From an uncultured Eubacterium sp. (GTDB lineage Bacteria; Bacillota; Clostridia; Lachnospirales; Lachnospiraceae), in the NCBI GenBank assembly GCA_947384955.1, contig CANDJC010000003.1, positions 23,188 to 87,187 of the forward strand: a stretch of 64,000 nucleotides of DNA, written 5' to 3'. This document shows, one piece after another, positions 7,220-15,530 of this stretch. The number at the start of each line of letters is the position of its first letter. Position 1 is the stretch's first letter. Made by a program: the position numbers and the translations under genes. The notes beneath the pieces are model-generated. The model saw only the letters and a list, made by a program, of their open reading frames with translations, was not told where the DNA came from and searched no databases.

Positions 7220-7480
7220 TCATTTATAAATATCCCCGCGGCTTCCTATTTCCATAATAACCAGTATTTCCACTTTTTCTTCCTGTGTATATCTGAAAAT
7301 AACACGGTATTTGCCCACTCTTAACCGCTGCCTGCCATCCTTATAGCCTTTCAGCGGCCTGATATCCCCTTTTGGCGGTTTCTGCACTAATTCCTGTATT
7401 GCATCCAGAATGGAATTTCTTAACTTTTTAGAGATGCCTTTCAGGAATTTCACAGCCTCCTTATCATATCTTATTTCCAT
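7220..7480 (-). CDS. RelE/ParE-family toxin
   Basis: The 86-residue protein matches the RelE/ParE fold: N-terminal helix pair ('DKEAVKFLKGISKKLRNSIL'), then 'DIRPLKGYKDGRQRLRVGKY', then the core strands 'YRVIFRY' and 'EKVEILVIMEIGSR'. RelE members cleave ribosome-bound mRNA and ParE members poison gyrase; the Lys/Arg-rich 'GRQRLRVGKYRVIF' segment favours RelE type, but I cannot separate the two with certainty. It lies between a RHH protein gene (39 bp upstream) and the antitoxin gene. Confidence 0.85.
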   Translation of the reverse strand: MEIRYDKEAVKFLKGISKKLRNSILDAIQELVQKPPKGDIRPLKGYKDGRQRLRVGKYRVIFRYTQEEKVEILVIMEIGSRGDIYK

Positions 7481-7519
7481 AATTGTAGAACACTCCTTAT
7501 CAGTGCTGCGCCGTTTCTT

Positions 7520-7696
7520 TTATTGCCCTGATACCTGTTTGTAAACCAGCTCTATCCCCTGCCTAATAACATCAGCTTTTGTCAATCCTGTTTTTTTACA
7601 ACATATTTCCAGCATTTCAATTTCCCTGTCAGACATTCGGATTCTTGTTTCATGCTTTTTGGGGTCAGTTGTTGGCCTTCCTGTTCGTGGTGACAT
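7520..7696 (-). CDS. Ribbon-helix-helix repressor, first gene of the RelE operon
   Basis: The 58-residue protein has the CopG-like RHH form: 'KKHETRIRMSDREIEML' as strand and first helix, 'CKKTGLTKADVIRQGI' as the second helix. AAGGAGG precedes ATG 7696. It is the first gene of a three-gene operon with the RelE-like toxin and the small acidic antitoxin, and an inverted repeat (TGATA CATA TATCA) overlaps its promoter, so autorepression is likely. It may be an additional DNA-binding part of the toxin-antitoxin module. Confidence 0.78.
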   Translation of the reverse strand: MSPRTGRPTTDPKKHETRIRMSDREIEMLEICCKKTGLTKADVIRQGIELVYKQVSGQ

Positions 7697-7715
7697 ATTT
7701 CCTCCTTACGTTTGG

Positions 7716-7754
7716 TGATACATATATCATAACTTTAGTGTCTCCATAAGTCAA
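7716..7754 (-). promoter_or_regulatory. Promoter and operator of the RHH-RelE-antitoxin operon
   Basis: On the minus strand TTGACT (7749-7754) and TATGAT (7726-7731) have 17-bp spacing. A TGATA-CATA-TATCA inverted repeat (7716-7729) overlaps the -10 and is positioned for repression by the RHH protein. Confidence 0.72.
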
Positions 7755-7787
7755 TACTTTTTTAACTTTTATCAGGTATATTGCACA

Positions 7788-8160
7788 GACCCATACGCGC
7801 ATAAGTGCTGCAGACTGGCCGGGATTAAAAGTAAATCGAATCATTACCGGTACAAAAAGCCCGGCGAACCCCGTAAAGCATATCCGAACCTGATACTGGC
7901 CGGAATCGGCACTGACGGTCCAATGCAGTGTATTGTAAGCAATATGACCGCATTCCGTGTAAAAGGCATATATTATGAACTGACTTTATATATGGATTTA
8001 TGGAATAATGAAATACTCAGCCATTCATTGTCTGCAAAGCGCAGAAACTGGATGACATACATCAGCGGGCTCAATGATCTGACAGAACTAAAAAAACAGT
8101 ATCCGGAATACCAGACGGTTCTGCATTCCGGCCAGGGTTCCGTGTATGCATCTGTAATCT
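7788..8160 (+). pseudogene. IS3-family (IS150-like) transposase OrfB remnant
   Basis: The frame reading 'AGIKSKSNHYRYKKPGEP' then 'CIVSNMTAFRVKGIYYELTL' then 'MDLWNNEILSHSLSAKRRNW' and 'VLHSGQGSVYAS' matches the N-terminal part and beginning of the integrase core of IS3-type OrfB. The first catalytic Asp (usually V-T-D) is Asn and the second (usually H-S-D-Q-G) is Gly. The C-terminal Glu region is absent because the sequence switches into the duplicated Arc segment at about 8165. Clearly inactive. Confidence 0.8.
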
Positions 8161-8169
8161 ACTGCATTT

Positions 8170-8299
8170 GCAAACCGTGAGCTTGAAGTCATTATGAGGA
8201 AACACGTAAAAGAATTTGAAGAAATGCTTGGCGAAATCGCCTTTGACTAAAACAGGCGGCAGTCGTCTGACGGATAGTTATCATACAGCACGACCCCGC
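8170..8299 (+). repeat. 130-bp duplication of the Arc gene 3' end
   Basis: This stretch repeats 6771-6900 with only a few mismatches: the last ~27 codons of the Arc-like gene, its stop (8248-8250) and 49 bp downstream. It has no start codon or RBS of its own, so it is a gene fragment left by a duplication that also brought in or flanked the IS3 remnant. Confidence 0.85.
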
Positions 8300-8345
8300 C
8301 AGCCCTGGCCAAAAGGAAAAATAAATGTTCGGGATGTGAAAAACA

Positions 8346-8585
8346 GCCGGGCGGAGGGAAGATGCACTGGATTCCTGCGACATTGGAGGAATGTTTAGAA
8401 TCCCTTAGTATTCTGCCCGATAACCAGGCGGCGAAGCCGAAGCGGCACCCGTAGCTGCTGGCTGCAAGCCAGGGCGGACTGGGTGCCGCGTCCGTCCGGG
8501 GCCACAGCGTAAATGCAGAATACTTAGGGATTCTTAACATTCCGGAGCCGGAGCTGGAATCCAGTGCATCTTCCCGCCGCCCGGC
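8346..8585 (-). repeat. 240-bp hairpin repeat, copy 2 (opposite orientation)
   Basis: Outer arms 8346-8375 and 8556-8585 pair over 29 of 30 positions (GCCGGGCGGAGGG...). Their sequence is unrelated to the arms of copy 1 after the first few bases. The inner core (GAATGTTTAGAATCCC..., the GCGGCACCC/GGGTGCCGC stem and the CTGGC/GCCAG stem) is the same as copy 1 read in reverse orientation. Total length is again 240 bp. It sits between the Arc fragment and the histidine kinase gene. Confidence 0.9.
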
Positions 8586-8649
8586 GTCCGAGGTGCCACA
8601 ACGCCTCCCCTGCCTGTAATATTTTAGCAAAATCTTAACACACTTCCAC

Positions 8650-8678
8650 TTGCAGTTTTCCTACAGATATATTATTGT
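8650..8678 (+). promoter_or_regulatory. Possible promoter of the histidine kinase gene
   Basis: TTGCAG (8650-8655) and TATTGT (8673-8678) have 17-bp spacing, 56 bp before the ATG at 8734. Both hexamers are imperfect, so this is a moderate candidate. Confidence 0.45.
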
Positions 8679-8733
8679 AAAAAGTGTCCGTTTAAAGCAC
8701 CTTATATTCTGAACAGCTTCAGGAGAACTGCCA

Positions 8734-9792
8734 ATGACGTCCTTTATCGAAGTGATTAAAAAACACCACACAACACTGACCATCCTCATGATGTCTGCCG
8801 CGACATTATGTTCTTTCATTTTTTTCTTTCTGATACCTTCCGGCTCTGCCAATATTTCATTATTTTATGTGTTCGCTCTGATTATCATAGCACGCTATAC
8901 CAAAGGATACCGCTACGGCATTGCGGCTGCGCTGTTCAGCGTTGTGTTTATTAATTATTTTTTTACTTACCCGCACTTTAAATTAAATTTCACACTTGCC
9001 GGATATCCGGTTACTTTTCTTGTTATGCTTGCGATTGCCCTGATTACGAGTACGCTGACATCGCATATGAAACGCCAGGCAGAAGCGCTTGCAGCTGCGG
9101 AAAAGGAAAAAATGCGGGCGAACCTGCTGCGTGCGGTATCCCACGACCTGCGCACACCGCTTACCGGCATTATCGGCTCTGTCGCCGCGCTGCGTGAAGA
9201 TACGCTGATACAGCAGGACCCGCAGGTGCATGAGACTGTGAACCATATCTATGATGATGCGGCCTGGCTTTTAAATATGGTGGAAAACCTGCTTTCCGTG
9301 ACACGCATTCAGGATGCGGATACACAGGTGAAAAAGTCTATGGAAGTTGTGGAAGAGGTCGTATCTGAATCCATTACCCGGCTGAAAAAACGGATTCCCA
9401 GCGCCAGGATTGAAGCTGTTCTGCCTGAGGATTTTATTATGATTCCAATGGATGCTATTTTAATCGAGCAGGTTTTGATTAATCTTTTGGAAAATGCACT
9501 GGTTCATGCCAAAAGCTCAAAGCCTGTCCGCCTGCAGGTCACTTCAGAGCCGTCGTCTGTGCTGTTTGAAGTTATCGATTACGGCACCGGCATTCCGAAA
9601 GACAGGCTGGATACGATTTTTGACGGTGTTTCTTCCTGTGAATCTAAGTCCGCAGACAGTAAAAAAGGCATGGGAATCGGGCTGTCTATCTGCAAAACGA
9701 TTGTTCTGGCGCATAACGGAACGATTACGGCAAAAAATCACGATAACGGCGCTGTTTTTTCGTTCACCCTGCCTGTGACTGAGTGTGTTTAA
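8734..9792 (+). CDS. KdpD-like sensor histidine kinase lacking the N-terminal Kdp domain
   Basis: Four TM segments (about residues 18-110) form the DUF4118-type membrane domain found in KdpD. The dimerisation/phosphoacceptor helix has H-box 'AVSHDLRTPLTG' (His near residue 136). The ATPase domain has N-box 'NLLENALVHA', G1 'DYGTGIP' and G2 'GMGIGLSICK'. Full-length KdpD (about 890 residues) has an N-terminal KdpD/Usp region that is missing here; at 352 residues this is the short form. It should phosphorylate the KdpE-like regulator encoded 260 bp downstream. AGGAG lies before ATG 8734. No kdpABC potassium ATPase genes are nearby, so its signal and targets are open. Confidence 0.9.
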   Translation: MTSFIEVIKKHHTTLTILMMSAATLCSFIFFFLIPSGSANISLFYVFALIIIARYTKGYRYGIAAALFSVVFINYFFTYPHFKLNFTLAGYPVTFLVMLAIALITSTLTSHMKRQAEALAAAEKEKMRANLLRAVSHDLRTPLTGIIGSVAALREDTLIQQDPQVHETVNHIYDDAAWLLNMVENLLSVTRIQDADTQVKKSMEVVEEVVSESITRLKKRIPSARIEAVLPEDFIMIPMDAILIEQVLINLLENALVHAKSSKPVRLQVTSEPSSVLFEVIDYGTGIPKDRLDTIFDGVSSCESKSADSKKGMGIGLSICKTIVLAHNGTITAKNHDNGAVFSFTLPVTECV

Positions 9793-9814
9793 GTATGTAA
9801 CAAAATGGATGCGG

Positions 9815-9975
9815 CAAAGAACTGATATGATAAAGAACTAATGCCATAAAAAAAATAAGATAAAAAACTAATGCCATAATAAACTAATGTCATAAAAAAA
9901 ATAATATCATAAAAATCAATGTCATAAAGAACTGTTGTTAAATATTGATATGTTAAAGAACTGATGTTGTAAAAA
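9815..9975. repeat. AT-rich degenerate repeat between kinase and regulator
   Basis: Between the kinase stop and the regulator start, words like AAGAACTRATG and ATGYCATAAAAAAAATA recur about eight times with variable spacing. The region is over 75 percent AT. It contains no supported gene. It could separate two transcription units or act as a regulatory spacer. Confidence 0.55.
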
Positions 9976-10051
9976 AAGCAAAATGATATGATGAATAGCT
10001 GATACAAAAAACAATACTAAATATATATTTATGAAGGGACGCGGTAATTTT

Positions 10052-10780
10052 ATGAAGAATCAGTTTTCCATTTTGATTATTGAAGATGAAAAAAATATTT
10101 GTGATTTTATGACAAAAATCCTGACTTCGCACGGATACCGCGTAACCGCTGCCTCCTGCGGCAGGGACGGGCTGTCTTTCATTTCTTCCTGCTGCCCGGA
10201 TGTCGTCCTTCTTGACCTGGGGCTGCCTGATATGGACGGCATGGAAATCATTGACAAAGTCCGCGCCTGGACTGGAAACCCTATTATTGTCATATCCGCA
10301 CGCACCATGGAACAGGATAAAGTAAATGCCCTCGATGCCGGAGCCGACGACTATATCACAAAACCTTTCGGCACATCCGAGCTGCTTGCCCGCATCCGCA
10401 CTTCCCTGCGCCACTGCAGCCGGCTGAATACCGGAGGCGATTCCTGCAGCAGGCCTTATCAGGCGCTGGAGCTTATGATTGATTTTGAAAAACATCTGGT
10501 ACTGCTGTCTGGCAGGCAGCTGCATCTGACGCCTGTAGAATACCGGATTGTTACTTTTCTGGCGCAAAATTCCGGCAGAGTGCTCACCTACAGCGCCATC
10601 ATGCAGAATGTCTGGGGCCCTTATATTGACAGCAGCAATAAAATTCTCCGTGTAAATATGGCAAATATCCGCAGAAAGCTGGAAAAAAATCCCGCTGAGC
10701 CGCAGTATATTTTTACCGAAATCGGCGTCGGATACCGGATGATTGAACACGGAACAGGACAAAACCCGCTTACAGGCTGA
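10052..10780 (+). CDS. KdpE/OmpR-family response regulator
   Basis: An N-terminal receiver ('ILIIEDEKN', phosphoacceptor Asp in 'VVLLDLGLPDMDGM', Lys in 'YITKPFG') is followed by an OmpR-type winged helix ('HLTPVEYRIVTFLAQNSGRV', 'VNMANIRRKLE', 'GVGYRM'). At 242 residues it fits KdpE. It is paired with the short KdpD-like kinase upstream and would bind direct repeats such as those at 5238-5277. ATG 10052 is chosen because GAAGGGA is upstream; the in-frame ATG at 10031 has no RBS. Its 3' end overlaps the convergent DUF1934 gene by 11 bp. Confidence 0.9.
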   Translation: MKNQFSILIIEDEKNICDFMTKILTSHGYRVTAASCGRDGLSFISSCCPDVVLLDLGLPDMDGMEIIDKVRAWTGNPIIVISARTMEQDKVNALDAGADDYITKPFGTSELLARIRTSLRHCSRLNTGGDSCSRPYQALELMIDFEKHLVLLSGRQLHLTPVEYRIVTFLAQNSGRVLTYSAIMQNVWGPYIDSSNKILRVNMANIRRKLEKNPAEPQYIFTEIGVGYRMIEHGTGQNPLTG

Positions 10781-11225
10781 AATTGCTCTGTTCCTTAGAC
10801 TGGACATATAAATCAATCATGCAGTCTGCCAGATGCTCATAATTTACATCCAGCGCATATGCCACCTGCGCATGGATTTCTTCGTCTGATTCTTCAATCG
10901 AAATACTATGGGCATCTATCCCCATCATCATGCTGCCAAACGGAGTCGTATAGCAGGTCATATTCTTTCTGTCCTTTTCGAACACCATATGCACGTTCGA
11001 ACTGCCCCTGCGGGTAATTTCCAGAGAATCCTTCTCCAGTTTCAACACGTTTTTTGTTACATTGTCAAACCCTTCCACAACTTCATCATAAAGAATATAA
11101 TGCTTTCCATTCTTATAGTAATATTCGCCCGGCGCGATGATTTCTACCGGTTCCGGCTCGTTCATGTCGTCGCTGTCTGCAGAAAACTGAAGACCGCTGA
11201 TTTTTAATAAGATGTCCTTTGTCAT
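10770..11225 (-). CDS. DUF1934 (YwiB-like) beta-barrel protein
   Basis: This 151-residue protein is rich in short beta strands ('PGEYYYKNGKHYILYDE', 'LEITRRGSSNVHMVFEK', 'MTCYTTPFGSMMMGID'), the pattern of DUF1934 proteins such as Bacillus YwiB, which have a calycin-like barrel and no known enzymatic role. There is no signal peptide. GGAAAGG precedes ATG 11225. It is convergent with the response regulator gene and overlaps its end. The function of the family is not established. Confidence 0.8.
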   Translation of the reverse strand: MTKDILLKISGLQFSADSDDMNEPEPVEIIAPGEYYYKNGKHYILYDEVVEGFDNVTKNVLKLEKDSLEITRRGSSNVHMVFEKDRKNMTCYTTPFGSMMMGIDAHSISIEESDEEIHAQVAYALDVNYEHLADCMIDLYVQSKEQSNFSL

Positions 11226-11282
11226 TGTTTTTCCTTTCCATATTAATCCTGCTTCATGCCGATTGATAAGATTTCAGTGCGG

Positions 11283-13205
11283 CTATATTTTCCTCTTTAC
11301 TACCGGCCGCATGCCGTAGCCGTCATAGGATCTGTTATAATATTCGCGAAATCCCCTGGCCTCTGCAAACAGCGGGTCATAGACGCGCCCATTGAGCTCG
11401 ACCCATGCATGAGACGTATCACAGGCCACATAAACTTCCGGGTAACCGCATTCGTGAAATAAAAATGCAAGCGCCGATGCTTCAGACACACAGCATCCCT
11501 TTTGATGATCAAAAATATCATTCGCAAACGTGACTTCCCATCCAGGCTGTCTGTAAATCGGCTGCAGACGCCGGTAGCGCTTATACGGAAACTGAAAAAT
11601 CCATAGGAAGCATGTTTCTATTTTGCGGCTCCTGCTGTCAGAAGCATCTGTCACCTGTTCTACAATGGCACGCGCCTTTATCATCGTTTCTATTTTCTTT
11701 ACAGCTGCGTTTGTTTTTTTCGCTGCTCCGCTGTCCGTAAGCCGGATGCCGTCCTGGCTGTCAGAACATGCCATTCTGCCAGTCTTTCTGTCAAAGTAAT
11801 AATATTCCCGGCCGATTTTCTTCCATCCGCACACAGCTTTTCCGTTTTTGTCAATATAATACGTATGTCCGGACTCTTTTAAAAATTCATCCGACAGCTT
11901 CCGGCTCACTGCCTGAAACGGCTTTTTTGATACCGCAAAAATTCCGCCCTTGGAAACGGATATGTTTAAATTTCCATCTTTCGAAATAAGCAGGGGATGA
12001 TAAAAAACCGGAACAAATACCCTGTTATTTTTGTCATACCGGTATACATACGCCTCGCTTCCGGCCTTTCCTGCTTCTGCCGGAAACACAAGCTCTGCAT
12101 CCGTCTTAACTCCGCTGCCGAAAGAAACCGTCAGAACCTCCAGACTGTCTGCGCGCAGGCTGTTTTTGCGGACTGCTTTTTTCAAATCCGAGTGAAATGA
12201 TTCTAAGACTGCCGCTTCGCTGTTTGCAAAATCCGTAAATACAAGCTTCCCCGAAGACTTGCTGATACGGCTTTGTCTGATTTCAAATTCCAGCTTTCCG
12301 GATACAGCCTTTAGATTAGCGGCGCAGGCTTTGATATGGTATTTTCTGCCTTTTGCATCCTTTAAGGTAATCTTAAGATTTTTTCCGCTGTCTGACAATA
12401 ATTTTGCCGCATTTTCATCCAGTATCATGCCTGGCAGAGAGGTGTTCAAATCACCGCCCGCAGCTGTGACCGCAGCCATAATTGTAACCGTGTCACAGGC
12501 TTTATTAGAAACTGCCTTTTTCAGAATGCTGCTTCCAAACCGGAGCCTGACATGTTCCGCTGCTTCTGTAAATGCTCCGTTTACACTGACTGCGGCCGTT
12601 ATCGTTTTCCCGGATTTCTTTATACGGATATCAGCCGGAATCACTGTGATATCCGTTAAATTTTCACAGCCCGAAAATGTTTTCCCCGAAATGCCGGAAA
12701 TGCTGTCTGGTATTTCGATTTTTTTCAGACGGCCGCAGCTGCTGAATGCTGCTTCCCTGATTCCCTTTACCGCAAAGCTTTTTCCCGCGGAATGAATCTG
12801 CTGCGGAATGATAAGACTGTTTGCTTTCTGCGCGCACCCGCTTATGTAACATGTTCCGTCATCAAAAAGCTCATAAACAATGCCCTGACTGTCTGTAAAA
12901 ACGGACAGTCCGTCAGCCGCTTTTCCGTCCGCTGCTTCATCCGCCTGTATGCCGTTCTCCGCTGCATGCACATCTGTTTCTCCGACGTTTTCTGCTGTAT
13001 ACAAAGCTGTCTCCCCGACGCTTTCCTCTGTATACAAGGCTGTCTCTCCACTGCTTTCTGCTGCATATACAGCTGTCTCTCCGCTGCTTTTCGCTGCATA
13101 CACTGACAAAGATGTACATAACAGAAAGAATATGACAAATCCTGCGGCGGCGTTTGCTTTGCGAACAGAATAAAATATGCCCGCTCGTTTCATAGTTTTT
13201 TTCAT
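11283..13205 (-). CDS. Secreted LRR / cell-wall-binding / transglutaminase-like protein
   Basis: After a signal peptide (about residues 1-37) come four to five 11-residue repeats of the type YAAESSGETAV, then a BspA-like LRR_5 segment ('VKGIREAAFSSCGRLKKIEI'). A long beta-rich region follows, then a cell-wall-binding repeat pair ('TYYIDKNGKAVCGW', 'YYYFDRKTGRMA') and a C-terminal transglutaminase-like domain. That domain has the Cys-His-Asp triad: Cys in 'CCVSEAS', His in 'TSHAWVEL', Asp in 'YDPLF'. The protein is likely surface-attached through wall polymers; the triad suggests a peptide-modifying or protease-like activity. AGGAGG precedes ATG 13205. Confidence 0.85.
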   Translation of the reverse strand: MKKTMKRAGIFYSVRKANAAAGFVIFFLLCTSLSVYAAKSSGETAVYAAESSGETALYTEESVGETALYTAENVGETDVHAAENGIQADEAADGKAADGLSVFTDSQGIVYELFDDGTCYISGCAQKANSLIIPQQIHSAGKSFAVKGIREAAFSSCGRLKKIEIPDSISGISGKTFSGCENLTDITVIPADIRIKKSGKTITAAVSVNGAFTEAAEHVRLRFGSSILKKAVSNKACDTVTIMAAVTAAGGDLNTSLPGMILDENAAKLLSDSGKNLKITLKDAKGRKYHIKACAANLKAVSGKLEFEIRQSRISKSSGKLVFTDFANSEAAVLESFHSDLKKAVRKNSLRADSLEVLTVSFGSGVKTDAELVFPAEAGKAGSEAYVYRYDKNNRVFVPVFYHPLLISKDGNLNISVSKGGIFAVSKKPFQAVSRKLSDEFLKESGHTYYIDKNGKAVCGWKKIGREYYYFDRKTGRMACSDSQDGIRLTDSGAAKKTNAAVKKIETMIKARAIVEQVTDASDSRSRKIETCFLWIFQFPYKRYRRLQPIYRQPGWEVTFANDIFDHQKGCCVSEASALAFLFHECGYPEVYVACDTSHAWVELNGRVYDPLFAEARGFREYYNRSYDGYGMRPVVKRKI

Positions 13206-13376
13206 AACTGAATAACTCCTCCTAATGCTTACAGCTGGTTTTGCCTTTCATTATTATACTAAAAAGAAAAACGGCTATCAATCCTTTCTTTGAATAAATG
13301 TCCCAATGTCCGGCAGATGCAAAACCGTTCTCATAAATATTGCCGCTTGAATGTCATCCTGTCACTTTTTTGTCAC

Positions 13377-13405
13377 TGTACATTGTGCGCTTTCAGGGTT
13401 ATAAT
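13377..13405 (+). promoter_or_regulatory. Promoter of the Big_2 protein gene
   Basis: TGTACA (13377-13382) and TATAAT (13400-13405) are spaced by 17 bp, 54 bp before the ATG at 13459. The -10 is perfect, the -35 is 4 of 6. Confidence 0.55.
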
Positions 13406-13458
13406 AACTGTAACCTTCTGGTCAGAGAGGAAATAATTTGAAAAAAGAGAGGTATATT

Positions 13459-14238
13459 ATGCACCGCAAATCCAGCAAAGAAAGATACTTTTTGCCGCAC
13501 CTGTGTTTTACTTTATGTACTGCTTTTTGCTGCATGCTGTTTTTTTCAATAGCATACGCCAGTGAAAAAAACGTGATTACATTAAATACGGCAAAGAAAA
13601 CTATGACTGTTTCAGATACGTTTCAGCTTACGGCAGATATCTCTGATAACCGCATAAAAAGCTCTGCTATACTATGGAAAAGCAGCAGACCGAAAACTGC
13701 TTCTGTCAGCCGCAGCGGTCTTGTAAAGGCGAAGAAAAGCGGAACCGCAAAAATCACAGCCACAGTAAAAGGAACCGGCTGCCAGGCAGTCTGTATCATT
13801 AAGGTGAAAAAAAGCCCGAAAACATCGCTGCATGATTCCAATGCCGGAATTGAATTTGACTATCCGCACAGTCTGAAATGCAAAAAAACCTCTTCTGAGG
13901 ATGGAAGCCGTTATGAATTTGAAGATGAAAACGGAATTGTTTTCTGGTATGAAAAGGGCGAAAAATGGCGTGCAGATTTGGAACAGTCTCAGCCCGCCTG
14001 CCAGACACGGCTGGATGAGAAGTTTGAACATGTCAGTATTGATGAATTTACAGATAAAAATATCAATGGAATTATAATGCGAAAGGTTATTTTTCATCTT
14101 ACTGACAGTAATCAGAAGGTGACTGAATATCTGATGGTTTCTAAGTATGCATTTTATGATTTTTATTTTATGGAATCTGCGGATGATTTTGCGGACAATC
14201 TGATAAAGTCGATACAGTTAGAAATCAGCGAAGCCTGA
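13459..14238 (+). CDS. Secreted Big_2 (Ig-like) protein of unknown function
   Basis: A signal peptide (hydrophobic core 'LCFTLCTAFCCMLFFSIAYA') is followed by a bacterial Ig-like group 2 domain ('ILWKSSRPKTASVSRSGLVK', 'KSGTAKITATVKG'). The C-terminal ~130 residues have no family I can name ('GIEFDYPHSLKCKK', 'GIIMRKVIFHLTDSNQK'). They resemble the small exported domains that monitor or bind surface ligands. I prefer ATG 13459 because GAGAGG lies 7 nt before it, although a TTG start at 13438 also has GAGAGG upstream. It is divergent from the LRR/transglutaminase gene. Confidence 0.75.
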   Translation: MHRKSSKERYFLPHLCFTLCTAFCCMLFFSIAYASEKNVITLNTAKKTMTVSDTFQLTADISDNRIKSSAILWKSSRPKTASVSRSGLVKAKKSGTAKITATVKGTGCQAVCIIKVKKSPKTSLHDSNAGIEFDYPHSLKCKKTSSEDGSRYEFEDENGIVFWYEKGEKWRADLEQSQPACQTRLDEKFEHVSIDEFTDKNINGIIMRKVIFHLTDSNQKVTEYLMVSKYAFYDFYFMESADDFADNLIKSIQLEISEA

Positions 14239-14260
14239 AAAACAGAATTCTGAAACCCGA

Positions 14261-14357
14261 ATCCAGGCAATCTGTATCCAGGCAATTTGAATCCAGATAA
14301 TTTGAAATCAGTTAAGTAAGCATCGCGGGAATTTTCAAAAGCTCCAGCTTTCCCGCG
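14261..14357. repeat. Three 15-bp repeats followed by a hairpin
   Basis: ATCCAGGCAATCTGT, ATCCAGGCAATTTGA and ATCCAGATAATTTGA follow each other at 14261, 14276 and 14291. Next comes a hairpin with arms CGCGGGA (14324-14330) and TCCCGCG (14351-14357). It lies between the convergent Big_2 and nuclease genes and may terminate transcription, though no T-run follows. Confidence 0.6.
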
Positions 14358-14400
14358 AATGCCTTTTAAACCGGGTATGCTCAGTACAAACATCCGTTTA

Positions 14401-15363
14401 TTACTGCCAGTACAATTCTACAGTTCTTTTTGCATCTTTCTCAGACAATTTATATTTACGCATCAGTTTTATCGCTATCTCTCCCTTTGGTATGCCATAA
14501 TCCTGTCCATCTTCTACTGTAGTCTTAATTGCAGCCTCCTCCGCTGCTTTTTTCTTTCCTGCTTCTAACAAAACGGTCGTCCGCTCTCTTTCTGCTTTCA
14601 GCAAAACAGTCGCCCGCTCTCTTTCTGCTTCTATTGCCTGCTGTTTTTCCTCTTCAAATATCATTGCCACCTGTGTCATTTCAATCGCCCTCCTTATTTT
14701 ATTGGCTATTTCCCTGTCAATAATCTTATCAGTAAATGCCAGTATCCCCGCCAGTGTAAAAACCTGCTGGCCCCTGTCCTGGATTCTTGCCGCCAGGCTT
14801 ACTGTTTCCCGGATTCTTTTCTCCTTTTCTTCCTTTTTCCGGTAGGACAGCGGGAGAATAATAAACTCCATCAGTTCTTCATCCGTCAGTATCTCATTTC
14901 TTTCCACCCTGCTTTTCAGACGCTCCATAATGGCGTCAGAATCCAGCTCAGAAAGGAACGCCGTTTCTATGCTTAGTCTGACCGCACCGATATTATATTC
15001 ACTGGACACCTGTTCTCTGCTGATATCCCCCGTATATATGACAATCATCCGCAGTACCGGGCATTCCTTTTTTTCAATCTGGTATCTGTTTGCTACTCCA
15101 GCCAGATAATTCAGGTATTTTACCTTGTCCTTCCTGTCATAATCGCTTTCATAGTCTACTACAGCCACCGTATCATCTTCCAGTTCAAAAAGATTGTCCA
15201 TCCGAAGCTCGTTTGCCTTTACCGCCGGAATATTCGTCGGCTGTACTTCCCTGATTCCCGGAAGGTCCAGCCCGTATACCCGGAAAGTCTTCCCCTTAAA
15301 ATTCTCCGCAAGCACCTTGCTTGTAATATCTTTATTCTGGTATGCTATTTCTTCAATTCCCAT
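14401..15363 (-). CDS. Rpn-like PD-(D/E)XK nuclease family protein
   Basis: The 320-residue protein has a PD-(D/E)XK core near residues 50-75: 'MDNLFELEDDTVAVVDYES' followed by a Lys-containing helix ('DRKDKVKYLNY'). A long helical region and a Glu/Arg-rich coiled coil ('AERERATVLLKAERERTTVL') follow, and the C-terminal tail 'AIKLMRKYKLSEKDAKRTVE' resembles those of recombination-promoting nuclease (Rpn/YhgA-like) proteins in Clostridia. Family members cut DNA and stimulate RecA-independent recombination; they are often annotated as transposases but carry no inverted repeats. GGAGA precedes ATG 15363. A distant relative is at 62282-63244. Confidence 0.75.
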   Translation of the reverse strand: MGIEEIAYQNKDITSKVLAENFKGKTFRVYGLDLPGIREVQPTNIPAVKANELRMDNLFELEDDTVAVVDYESDYDRKDKVKYLNYLAGVANRYQIEKKECPVLRMIVIYTGDISREQVSSEYNIGAVRLSIETAFLSELDSDAIMERLKSRVERNEILTDEELMEFIILPLSYRKKEEKEKRIRETVSLAARIQDRGQQVFTLAGILAFTDKIIDREIANKIRRAIEMTQVAMIFEEEKQQAIEAERERATVLLKAERERTTVLLEAGKKKAAEEAAIKTTVEDGQDYGIPKGEIAIKLMRKYKLSEKDAKRTVELYWQ

Positions 15364-15530
15364 ACTTTATCTCTCCTGGCACTCCGCCGTTTTTACCTAT
15401 CCCAAAATAACGCAGTCATCATATCCCCCTGCAGCGATTCCTGTTTTTTATATTTAGTATATAATGGTTCCGGCAAAAAAACAAGCCAGTACAATTAAAA
15501 ACATCTACATAAAAGGCGAAACCGCAAAAA

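Noticed and set aside
8247-8630. Open frames within the hairpin repeats (also 5716-5964, 63220-63618, 63778-63996), with shared peptide 'RIPKHSAFTLWPRTG'
   Set aside because: They follow the repeated DNA core, have no RBS, run across the hairpin in either orientation, and their similarity is explained by the DNA repeat.
9953-10816. 287-codon minus-strand open frame opposite the response regulator
   Set aside because: It is an antisense shadow of a well-supported OmpR-family gene.
12792-13106. Plus-strand Cys-rich repeat frame opposite the LRR/transglutaminase N-terminus
   Set aside because: The 33-bp repeat is open in more than one frame; the minus-strand gene has RBS, signal peptide and domains.
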